Part shown: positions 1-5,163 of the stretch, in pieces | How the letters are laid out: each line of letters opens with the position of its first letter | Numbering within the stretch: the stretch's first letter is position 1 | Assembly (NCBI GenBank): GCA_012032575.1 | Contig: JAAUSP010000563.1 | Coordinates: 1-5,163, forward strand | Source of the DNA: Anaerolineales bacterium | GTDB lineage: Bacteria; Chloroflexota; Anaerolineae; 4572-78; J111 | Reading direction: 5' to 3' | Length of the DNA stretch: 5,163 nt | Notes under the pieces: generated by a model | The model's database searches: none | Told to the model about the DNA's origin: nothing | What the model saw: the letters and a program-made list of their open reading frames with translations, nothing else | Made by a program: the position numbers and the translations under genes

Positions 1-1438
1 GGCCGCTCTTTTAACGATATGGTCGCTAACCTGAGCGGTATCGTCGGCCAGGTGGCTGAGAATGCCCACAGCGTGGGGGCCGCTTCCAGCCAGTTAGCCG
101 CTTCAGCCGCGCAGACCGGTCAGGCCACCGCTCAGATCGCCACCACCATCCAGCAAATCGCCAGCGGGGCCCAACAACAAACCTATGCGGTCACCAAAAA
201 CCGCCGGCTCCATGGACCAGATGGCTCGCGCCATTGACGGCGTGGCCAAAGGCGCCCAGGAACAGGCTCATTCTATCGGCCAGACCGCTCAAGCGGTCAG
301 TTCCCTGACCGGCTCTATTCAGGCCATTGCCGGCGGCGTTCAGGCTCAAACCCAGGCGGTCGCTCAAGCCAAATCCGCCGGTCAAGCCCTCGAAACCACC
401 GTCCAGGAAATCAGCAGCCAGACCGACCAGGTCGCTCAGTTCATCAAAGCCAACCTCCAAACCGCCCAAGCCGGTCAACAAGCCGCCCGTGAAGCCGTCT
501 CCGGCATGGACCAACTCGGTTCAGCCACCGCACAACTCGCCCAGCGCGTCCGCGACCTCGGTAAACGCTCGACCCAAATCGGGGCCATCATCGAAACCAT
601 TGACGACATCGCTTCCCAAACCAACCTCCTCGCCCTCAATGCCGCCATCGAGGCCGCCCGCGCCGGGGAACACGGCAAGGGCTTTGCCGTCGTGGCCGAT
701 GAGGTCCGCAAACTGGCCGAGCGCTCCTCGCAAGCCACCAAAGAAATCCGGGAGATGATCCAGATGGTCCAGGCCGGGGCGGAAAGCACCGTCGAAGCCA
801 TGAACCAGGCCGGCAGCAATGTCGAAACCGGCGTCTCTCTGACCCGCCAGGCCGGGGCGGCTTTTGAAACCATCGCCGGCGGCACCGCCGACTCGGCGCA
901 GCAAATCCAGGCGACCCTGACCGCCATCAAAGCGGTCCAGGCGGGAGCCCAACAACTGGCTCAGGCCATCAGCGCCGTCGAACAGGTGGCCGGTCAGAAC
1001 CGCACCCTGACCACCGATATGGAACGGTCGGCCCGCATGGTCGGGGAGTTGGTAGATCAGGTTTCAGCCGTGGTTGAAGAAAACACCGCCGCCACCGAAG
1101 AAATGGTCGCCAGTTCCAGTGAAGTCACCCGGACGATTGAAGACATTTCCAGCGTCAGCGAAGAGAACAGCGCGGCCGTAGAGGAGGTCAGCGCCTCGGC
1201 CGAAGAGATGAATGCCCAGGTCGAAGAGGTCACTGCCTCGGCTCAATCCCTCAGCCAGATGGCCGAGACCCTCCTGGCTCTGGTGGCGCAGTTCAAGCTA
1301 ACCGCCGTCGAAACCCCGCTAACCAAACCTGTCGGCGTGAACCGGCCGGTTTTGGGACAACCTGTCTGGTCGGGGGTTCAGCGCGATAAGCATGACCTGG
1401 AAGAGCGGCCTGTTGGCGTCAGCAATGGCCGGCACTAA
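1..1438 (+). CDS. Methyl-accepting chemotaxis protein, C-terminal signalling part (5' partial, frameshifted)
   Basis: This is the cytoplasmic part of a chemoreceptor that controls a CheA kinase through CheW. The sensor and membrane segments lie upstream of the window. The reading frame is already open at base 1 ([11 protein letters not shown], which resembles the end of a HAMP domain). A long Ala/Gln-rich heptad coiled coil follows. The kinase-control hairpin tip at about 599-727 is canonical ([20 protein letters not shown], then [18 protein letters not shown]). The returning helix carries Glu-rich stretches at about 1070-1240 ([29 protein letters not shown]) that look like methylation sites. 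The tail after about 1300 is Pro-rich and ends in SNGRH, with no CheR-docking pentapeptide of the NWETF type. The frame shifts from frame 1 to frame 2 at the A5 run 196-200; removing one A joins VTK to TAGSMDQ and restores the coiled coil. The family call is very secure. Whether the gene is intact is not. Confidence 0.93.
148..400 (+). repeat. Three tandem 28-residue (four-heptad) coiled-coil repeats in the MCP
   Basis: Three successive units begin [12 protein letters not shown] (148), [12 protein letters not shown] (233) and [12 protein letters not shown] (317). Units 2 and 3 are exactly 84 nt each (28 codons, four heptads). Unit 1 is 85 nt, so it carries the extra base independently inferred from the frame break. 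The shared pattern is I-x-x-[IV]-A-x-G-[AV]-Q-x-Q. The repeats lengthen the receptor stalk between HAMP and tip. The nucleotide sequences have diverged, so the duplication is not recent. Confidence 0.75.
196..200 (+). other. Single-base insertion in A5 run breaking the MCP frame
   Basis: Read through, ACC AAA AAC CGC leads to a stop at 235-237, after [12 protein letters not shown], which has no coiled-coil character. With four A residues instead of five, the reading becomes ACC AAA ACC GCC GGC TCC (TKTAGS) and continues without a stop to 1436. The required move is +1, and there is no recognisable slippery element, so a homopolymer indel (error or mutation) is the simplest explanation. Confidence 0.85.
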
Positions 1439-1449
1439 TTACTAAAAAC

Positions 1450-1497
1450 GGGCGGGCGGGTAAAGTCAGGCAGGTTACTGCTCTTTACAGCCCGCCC
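1450..1497. repeat. GC-rich hairpin between the MCP and cheW, flanked by CTAAAAA repeats
   Basis: The outer stem is 8 bp, GGGCGGGC (1450-1457) with GCCCGCCC (1490-1497). After a small 2/1 internal loop there is a 6-bp stem, GTAAAG (1460-1465) with CTTTAC (1483-1488), closing a 17-nt loop. The plus-strand sequence after it lacks a T tract, so it is a poor forward intrinsic terminator. Read on the minus strand, the hairpin is followed by CGTTTTTAG. The direct repeat CTAAAAA sits on both sides (1442-1448 and 1502-1508). It may tune the amount of cheW relative to receptor or stabilise an mRNA end; that role is inference. Confidence 0.6.
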
Positions 1498-1525
1498 TTA
1501 GCTAAAAATCAGGAGTGTTACACCT

Positions 1526-1984
1526 ATGAAAAACCAATTGGTTGTTTTTGGTCTGGCTAACGAACAGTATGGCGTGGATATTGCTACGGTTGAGAGCATT
1601 ATCACCTTGCAAACGATCACCCGGATACCCCAGGCGCCCCAGTTTGTCGAAGGGGTCACTAATCTACGCGGTCACATTCTGCCGGTGATTGATTTGCGCC
1701 GGCGTTTTGGACTGCCGCCGGCCGAACCCACCAAAGCCACCCGAATTGTGGTGGTTGAGATTGACGGGAACACGGTGGGCATGGTGGTGGATGCTGTCAG
1801 CGAGGTTTTGGGGGTGTCAGAGGAGGCCATCGAGCCTTTATCGCCGCTGGTAAACACGGTCGACTCGGCTTTCATCAACGGCATTGTCAAAGTGGGTGAA
1901 CGGCTGATCATCCTGCTTGATCTGCGCAAAACCCTGACAGCTCAGGAGGCCCTGGAACTGTTAGCCATGCCGGTAGTTGCCTGA
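1526..1984 (+). CDS. cheW: Chemotaxis coupling protein CheW
   Basis: This is a single-domain CheW of 152 residues, a normal length for the family. It is cytoplasmic and links the chemoreceptor tip to the P5 domain of CheA. Visible features are an N-terminal beta strand QLVVFGLANEQYGVDI (residues 4-19), the highly conserved central segment FVEGVTNLRGHILPVIDLRR (40-59) with the NLRG turn at 46-49, VGMVVDAVSEVL (84-95), and the C-terminal INGIVKVGERLIILLDL (117-133). The ATG is preceded by AGGAG at 1511-1515 with a 10-nt gap, which supports this start. It lies 87 bp after the receptor gene on the same strand, and no clear promoter is visible in that gap, so co-transcription with the MCP is likely. 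A CheV-like fusion is excluded because there is no receiver domain. Assignment to flagellar taxis or another chemosensory pathway cannot be decided here. Confidence 0.95.
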   Translation: MKNQLVVFGLANEQYGVDIATVESIITLQTITRIPQAPQFVEGVTNLRGHILPVIDLRRRFGLPPAEPTKATRIVVVEIDGNTVGMVVDAVSEVLGVSEEAIEPLSPLVNTVDSAFINGIVKVGERLIILLDLRKTLTAQEALELLAMPVVA

Positions 1985-2024
1985 GTTACAAATTTGGTTT
2001 AAATGAGCCTGGCTGCATTTCTAG

Positions 2025-2165
2025 GCAGTTCCAAAAAAATAATTATCCCAATCTTGTGAAACGTGAGGCGTGAGGCGTGACGATTTTATGCCTAAAACCC
2101 TTACGTATCACGTTTCACGCATCACGCCCACCAAGTTTTTGGGATGATTTAAATCTTGGAACTCC
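2025..2165. repeat. About 140-bp imperfect palindrome with 7-nt phased arms (MITE-like)
   Basis: The outer arms 2025-2051 and 2139-2165 match in inverted orientation at about 20 of 27 positions, including AGTTCCAA and ATCCCAA. The inner arms are four head-to-tail 7-mers each. On the plus strand (2053-2080) these are CTTGTGA, AACGTGA, GGCGTGA, GGCGTGA. The opposite strand of 2101-2128 reads GGCGTGA, TGCGTGA, AACGTGA, TACGTAA. The apex is TTTTA (2084-2088), loop TGCC, TAAAA (2093-2097). Between the inner and outer arms the right side carries about 9 extra bases. The element sits between the convergent ends of cheW and the phosphatase gene and contains no ORF. It could fold as a long hairpin that ends transcription in both directions, or be a non-autonomous mobile palindrome. 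No transposase or clear target duplication is visible. Confidence 0.75.
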
Positions 2166-2213
2166 CCTACTCAAAAACTGCCGGTCAGGTGATTAGCTCC
2201 TGGGGCAGATGCT

Positions 2214-2918
2214 CTACCCAATTCCAATAGCGAAAATCAAGACGCCATCTTCACGGAAATCAATCCGGGAGATGGCCGTATTAAATTTGTAATAAAAAAC
2301 GTGCGTACTGGGCGACTGGTAAAGCAGCGCCTTGATTAAGGCATCAATAAAGCCACCATGCGAAACCAGGGCGATGCGTTCCGCACTGGCTGCCTGGGCA
2401 CGCAAGGCCGTGGCGACCTTGATCGCCCGGCTGTGACAACCCGGCCAATCTTCGCAGCCCCCGGTCCACCACCCCTCCTCAGTAATAAGGTCCGGGATGA
2501 CATAACCGGGAAACTCGGCGGCAATTTCCGAGCGCGTTTTGCCAGGGTAGCCCACCGGCTCTCTATTTTCGCCCTCATCCAGATAAATGCCGCCGTGTTC
2601 GTGAATCTCCAGCCAGATTTCGGGGGTTAGCCCCAGAGCTTGACTCACCGGCTGAGCGGTTTGCAGGGCCCGATGCATAGCGCTGCAATAAAGCCTGGTG
2701 ATGTTGTAGCCGTGCCGCCTGTGGCTGGCGGTCGCTTCCACTGAAGTCCAGTGCGAAAGTTCGGGATTTTTGCCGGTCGCCAGATGTTCGGCCAGCAGAC
2801 GGGCCTGGCGATGACCCAGTTCCGTCAGCGGCGGATCACACACCCGGTCAAAATTCTCGCGTTCTGGCGGCAAGGCGTTATTGAACGACTGCGCGTGACG
2901 AATGAGGAATAATTTCAT
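2214..2918 (-). CDS. Histidine phosphatase superfamily (phosphoglycerate mutase-like) protein
   Basis: This 234-residue protein belongs to the branch-1 histidine phosphatase fold, which forms a phosphohistidine intermediate on a cytosolic enzyme. Numbered from the chosen start, MKLFLIRHAQS gives Arg7 and the nucleophile His8. CSAMHRALQTA supplies Arg83, IHEHGG supplies the acid Glu107, and LVSHGGF supplies His187, so the catalytic set is complete. The start is the ATG at 2916-2918, with AGGGAG (2929-2934) 10 nt ahead. The in-frame TTG three codons upstream is rejected because it would sit about one base from the same ribosome binding site. The motif is RHAQS rather than the common RHGxT. There is a longer than usual stretch between the first helix and the second Arg (about residues 48-76, rich in His, Arg and Ser). 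The substrate is unknown: sugar phosphate, nucleotide and cofactor phosphatases share these motifs. It is a monocistronic minus-strand gene, divergent from the antiporter unit. Confidence 0.9.
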   Translation of the reverse strand: MKLFLIRHAQSFNNALPPERENFDRVCDPPLTELGHRQARLLAEHLATGKNPELSHWTSVEATASHRRHGYNITRLYCSAMHRALQTAQPVSQALGLTPEIWLEIHEHGGIYLDEGENREPVGYPGKTRSEIAAEFPGYVIPDLITEEGWWTGGCEDWPGCHSRAIKVATALRAQAASAERIALVSHGGFIDALIKALLYQSPSTHVFYYKFNTAISRIDFREDGVLIFAIGIG

Positions 2919-2935
2919 ATTGATCAATCTCCCTG

Positions 2936-3012
2936 TAAAAATAAAAGGCTGCTTTTGGATGCCTCAAAGATCTTGATGATTTCTGAGGTTTGGATAGCAG
3001 CCCCCTTGCTGC
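2936..3012 (-). promoter_or_regulatory. Candidate attenuator-like leader of the phosphatase gene
   Basis: Read on the minus strand, GGCTGC (3002-2997) pairs with GCAGCC (2952-2947). This encloses an internal loop with ATCCAAA on both sides (2995-2989 and 2960-2954) and an inner stem CCTCA (2988-2984) with TGAGG (2966-2962). The second arm is followed directly by TTTTATTTTT (2946-2937), then the AGGGAG ribosome binding site and the ATG. The U-rich tract makes it terminator-like inside the 5' leader. A competing hairpin, GCAGC (3012-3008) with GCTGC (3001-2997), uses the same 5' arm. Mutually exclusive pairing of this kind is how attenuators work. No T-box sequence or known riboswitch core was recognised, so the ligand and the regulation itself are unproven. 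Confidence 0.5.
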
Positions 3013-3017
3013 CAGGA

Positions 3018-3047
3018 ATTATACACTTCCCCTGTGCCCCTCGCCAA
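3018..3047 (-). promoter_or_regulatory. Candidate sigma70-type promoter for the phosphatase gene
   Basis: On the minus strand a perfect TATAAT lies at 3023-3018, with TTGGCG (3047-3042; 4 of 6 matches to the -35 consensus) 18 bp upstream. The predicted start is near 3010-3012, giving a leader of about 93 nt that begins at the first arm of the competing hairpin. The -10 match is strong and the -35 match moderate. Confidence 0.5.
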
Positions 3048-3052
3048 TAACT

Positions 3053-3081
3053 TTGTGCAGCCCTGCGTCTTGTGGCATAAT
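3053..3081 (+). promoter_or_regulatory. Candidate extended -10 promoter for the antiporter/deacetylase unit
   Basis: TGG followed by CATAAT at 3073-3081 fits an extended -10 element (TGn plus a 5 of 6 hexamer). The best -35 candidate is weak: TTGTGC (3053-3058), 17 bp upstream. Transcription would start near 3088, about 40 nt before the antiporter ATG. It is back to back with the minus-strand promoter at 3018-3047, and the two -35 regions lie within about 10 bp of each other. Confidence 0.4.
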
Positions 3082-3129
3082 GGCGCTAAATTAGTTTTCC
3101 GACAGACAAATTGGCATCAGGATATTCTT

Positions 3130-4230
3130 ATGGATACCTTCACCCTGGTTCTGTTCATCATTGGTTTGGCCTTGCTTATCGGGGGAGCTGAAATCCTGCT
3201 ACGGGGAGCCACCCGTCTGGCTACTGCGCTGGGTATTTCGCCCCTGGTTATCGGGCTAACGGTTGTGGCTTTCGGCACCAGTTCACCGGAATTAGCTGTA
3301 ACCATTCAATCGGCCTGGGCCGGACAAGGTGATATCGCCTTGGGCAATATCATCGGCAGTAATATCTGCAATACCTTATTCATCCTGGGTCTTGCAGCCT
3401 TGATTACACCCTTGGTGGTAGCGCAAAAGTTGATCCGGCTCGATGTACCGCTGATGATCGGCATCTCCTTTTTGATGCTGTTGATGGGGCTGGATGGTCT
3501 GATTAGCCGCTTTGATGGAGCTATCCTGTTTGCGGGCATCATTGTTTATACCGTCTGGTCCATCAGGCAAAGCCGCCGGGAAAGCCGTTACGTCAAACAG
3601 GAATATGCTGAGGAATATAGCTCTGAACCGGGCCAGTCGCCCCGGCAACTACTGCTGTATGTTGGCTTGGTGCTGGTTGGCCTGGTTCTACTCACCGTTG
3701 GCTCCAACTGGCTGGTAGATGGGGCAGTTGCCCTGGCCAGAACGTTGGGCGTGAGTGAACTGCTGATTGGTTTGACCATTATCGCCATTGGCACTTCGCT
3801 GCCCGAAGTAGCCGCCTCGGTGGTGGCGAGTCTGAAGGGAGAACGGGATATTGCTGTCGGCAATGTGATTGGCAGCAATATTTTTAATATTTTATCGGTG
3901 CTGGGACTGACCAGCCTGATTTCACCCGGTGGGGTCAATGTGCCGACAACTGCCCTCTATTTTGATATTCCGGTGATGATCGCTACGGCGGTGGCCTGTC
4001 TGCCCATTTTCTTCAACGGTCACAAAGTGGCTCGCTGGGAGGGCGGTCTGCTCCTTGGCTATTATCTGGCCTACACCTTTTACCTTATCTTGAAAGCGAC
4101 TAACAACACCATTTTGCCCAGCTTTGCCGCGGCTATGGCTTACTTTATCATCCCGCTCACCGTTATCACGTTGGTAGTCGTCGTCGTGCGCACAGTGCGG
4201 CTTAATCGCCAGACAGCAGCACAGGGATAA
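3130..4230 (+). CDS. Calcium/sodium antiporter family protein (YrbG/CaCA type)
   Basis: This 366-residue inner-membrane cation exchanger has the two inverted alpha-repeats that define the Ca2+:cation antiporter superfamily. Repeat 1 contains GLTVVAFGTSSPELAV (42-57) and GNIIGSNICN (72-81). Repeat 2 contains GLTIIAIGTSLPEVAA (214-229) and GNVIGSNIFN (244-253). The ion-coordinating acids would be Glu54 and Glu226, both present. The hydrophobic helices are split by a charged cytoplasmic loop at about 146-172 (RQSRRESRYVKQEYAEEY). A further hydrophobic segment at about 333-353 with a basic tail makes it somewhat longer than E. coli YrbG. The start is the ATG at 3130 with AGGA at 3119-3122, 7 nt ahead. 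A GTG at 3034 is in frame but would add 32 non-membrane residues encoded across the promoter. Which ions are exchanged (Ca2+/Na+, or K+ dependent) cannot be read from sequence. Confidence 0.93.
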   Translation: MDTFTLVLFIIGLALLIGGAEILLRGATRLATALGISPLVIGLTVVAFGTSSPELAVTIQSAWAGQGDIALGNIIGSNICNTLFILGLAALITPLVVAQKLIRLDVPLMIGISFLMLLMGLDGLISRFDGAILFAGIIVYTVWSIRQSRRESRYVKQEYAEEYSSEPGQSPRQLLLYVGLVLVGLVLLTVGSNWLVDGAVALARTLGVSELLIGLTIIAIGTSLPEVAASVVASLKGERDIAVGNVIGSNIFNILSVLGLTSLISPGGVNVPTTALYFDIPVMIATAVACLPIFFNGHKVARWEGGLLLGYYLAYTFYLILKATNNTILPSFAAAMAYFIIPLTVITLVVVVVRTVRLNRQTAAQG

Positions 4231-4238
4231 CCCGCTTG
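4223..4238 (+). promoter_or_regulatory. Ribosome binding site and TTG start of the deacetylase-like gene inside the antiporter end
   Basis: AGGGA (4223-4227) lies in the last codons of the antiporter and is followed after 8 nt by the TTG at 4236. The antiporter TAA (4228-4230) falls between them. The first residues, MKIFYTDHFVLPLPPEHRFP, match the conserved N-terminus of this family. The next Met, at residue 21, would remove it, so the TTG is preferred. The geometry implies translational coupling. Confidence 0.75.
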
Positions 4239-5163
4239 AAAATCTTTTACACCGACCACTTTGTTCTGCCGCTGCCGCCAGAGCATCGTTTCCCCATGCA
4301 AAAGTACGCTCTATTACGGCAGCGGGTGGCCGAGTCGGGCCTGATAGCTCCCGAAGATATGCGCGTTCCCCCCGCCGCCAGCGATACCGAAATCATTCGC
4401 GCCCACGATTCCGAGTATTTGCACCGGGTGCAGCACGGCCTGTTGACCCCCCAGGAGATCCGGCGGATTGGCTTTCCCTGGTCGCCGGAGATGGTCGAGC
4501 GCTCGCGCCGGTCCTCGGGGGCTACCATCGAAGCCTGCCGCGCCGCGCTGACGGATGGCTTTGCCGTCAATCTGGCCGGAGGCACGCACCACGCTTTCTA
4601 TGATGCCGGTCAGGGTTTCTGCGTTTTCAACGACAGCGCCATTGCCGCCAGGGCCATGCAAGCCGAAGGGCGGGCGCAGCGAGTCATCATTATTGACTGC
4701 GACGTGCATCAAGGCAACGGCACCGCCTCGATCCTGGCCGATGATCCAACCATTTTCACTTTTTCCGTTCACGGCGCTAAGAATTTTCCTTTTCACAAAG
4801 AGCGCAGCGATTTGGATATCGAGCTTGCAGATGGTACGGACGATGCCCCTTATCTGACTGCCCTGGCCAAAGGTTGGGGCAGGCGTTGATTCTGGCCCAG
4901 GCTGATCTGGCCATTTATCTGGCCGGGGCCGACCCGTTTGCGGGCGACCGGCTGGGCCGCCTGGCTCTGACCAAAGCCGGCCTGGCCGAACGGGATCGGC
5001 TGGTGTTTGATTACTGTCAGGCGGCGGACCTGCCTCTGGCCATCACCATGTCGGGCGGCTACGCGCCGCAAATCGAGGATATCGTGGATATTCATTTTCA
5101 GACCATTCGGGCGGCGGTGGAACGGCAGAAGATGGTAAATGGAAGATGGAGGATAGAGGAGGA
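4236..5163 (+). CDS. Histone deacetylase superfamily hydrolase (AcuC-like), frameshifted, 3' end beyond window
   Basis: This is a zinc-dependent amidohydrolase of the arginase/deacetylase fold, about 309 codons to the window edge, close to the normal length of bacterial members. Visible motifs are GGTHHA (115-120; paired active-site His118/His119), FNDSAIAA (131-138) and IIDCDVHQGNG (152-162), giving zinc ligands Asp156 and His158. As written, the frame ends at 4887-4889 after AKGWGRR. Adding one base near 4872-4880 resumes the homologous protein: ALILAQADLAIYLAGADPFA, with the third zinc ligand Asp233 (codon 4931-4933), then DRLGRLALTKAGL and MSGGYA with catalytic Tyr276 (5060-5062), in repaired numbering. 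The truncated product would lack a zinc ligand and the Tyr, so it would not be active. The gene overlaps the antiporter control region and is probably co-transcribed with it. The substrate (acetyl-lysine protein, acetylpolyamine or other) is not decidable here. Confidence 0.9.
4872..4880 (+). other. Single-base loss breaking the deacetylase-like frame
   Basis: The stretch GGTTGGGGC is one base short. Adding a T (AAA GGT TTG GGG CAG GCG) gives KGLGQALILAQ, and adding a G gives KGWGQALILAQ; both restore an open frame to 5163. Downstream family motifs are intact in the new frame, so the break is recent or artefactual. Confidence 0.85.
5132..5163 (+). repeat. Purine-rich degenerate 7-nt tandem repeat at the window end
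   Basis: Successive 7-mers are ATGGTAA (5132), ATGGAAG (5139), ATGGAGG (5146) and ATAGAGG (5153), followed by AGGA at the edge. They begin right after the last family-like residues of the deacetylase (about IVDIHFQTIRAAVERQ), so the C-terminal residues KMVNGRWRIEE are repeat-encoded. The array continues past the window, so its length is unknown. Confidence 0.6.

Noticed and set aside
190..237. Programmed ribosomal frameshifting in the MCP
   Set aside because: The required shift is +1 at AAA AAC. There is no tandem slippery heptamer in the right phase for a -1 shift, no stop codon at the shift site as in known +1 cases, and MCPs are not known to use recoding.
191..955. Long open frames on the minus strand and in a second plus frame opposite the MCP
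   Set aside because: They arise from the GC-rich, repetitive codons of the coiled coil. Their translations are low-complexity, have no recognisable domain, and overlap a clearly coding frame.
2053..2128. A CRISPR array
   Set aside because: The repeat units are 7 nt, degenerate and contiguous, without unique spacers, and no cas genes are present.
2919..2927. TTG at 2927 as the phosphatase start
   Set aside because: Only about one base separates it from AGGGAG. The ATG at 2918 has 10-nt spacing and begins right at the conserved KLFLIRHA strand.
2936..3012. T-box or other known riboswitch in the phosphatase leader
   Set aside because: There is no T-box AGGGUGG-type sequence and no recognisable specifier region. 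The leader is too short, and the downstream gene is not of the usual amino-acid or tRNA-synthetase type.
3034..3129. GTG at 3034 as the antiporter start
   Set aside because: It would add 32 residues unlike the family across the likely promoter. It lacks a good ribosome binding site, whereas the ATG at 3130 has AGGA at ideal spacing and begins directly before the first membrane helix.

Overview
The window looks like an ordinary bacterial chromosome segment of moderately high GC. The gene mix, the GTG/TTG start usage and the degenerate 7-nt repeats between genes suggest a Chloroflexota-type (Anaerolineae/Caldilineae-like) bacterium. This placement is an impression from style, not a demonstrated assignment. 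I see no phage, transposase, CRISPR, rRNA or tRNA, and no clear novel multi-gene system. The unusual material lies in the intergenic DNA and in two frame breaks.

Layout. Positions 1-1438 (+) hold the C-terminal signalling part of a methyl-accepting chemotaxis protein that starts before the window, with a one-base insertion in an A5 run at 196-200. Positions 1439-1525 hold a GC-rich hairpin flanked by a 7-bp direct repeat. Positions 1526-1984 (+) encode a CheW coupling protein. Positions 1985-2213, between convergent genes, hold a roughly 140-bp imperfect palindrome whose inner arms are built from 7-nt units. Positions 2214-2918 (-) encode a histidine-phosphatase-superfamily enzyme. Positions 2919-3129 are a divergent control region: a candidate minus-strand promoter, a leader with a terminator-like hairpin and U-rich tract just ahead of the phosphatase ribosome binding site, and a candidate extended -10 promoter for the plus-strand unit. 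Positions 3130-4230 (+) encode a calcium/sodium antiporter-family membrane protein. Five bases after its stop, 4236-5163 (+) encodes a histone-deacetylase-superfamily zinc hydrolase with a TTG start. This second gene has a one-base loss near 4872-4880 and runs off the window through a purine-rich 7-nt repeat.

How the genes relate. The MCP and CheW form a receptor/coupler pair that would act with a CheA kinase encoded elsewhere. The antiporter and deacetylase-like gene are spaced as one transcription unit and probably translationally coupled, although no functional link between them is evident. The phosphatase is transcribed divergently from that unit.

Both frame breaks are single-base and the protein on each side is otherwise intact and conserved. 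Sequencing or assembly error and recent inactivation cannot be told apart from this sequence alone.
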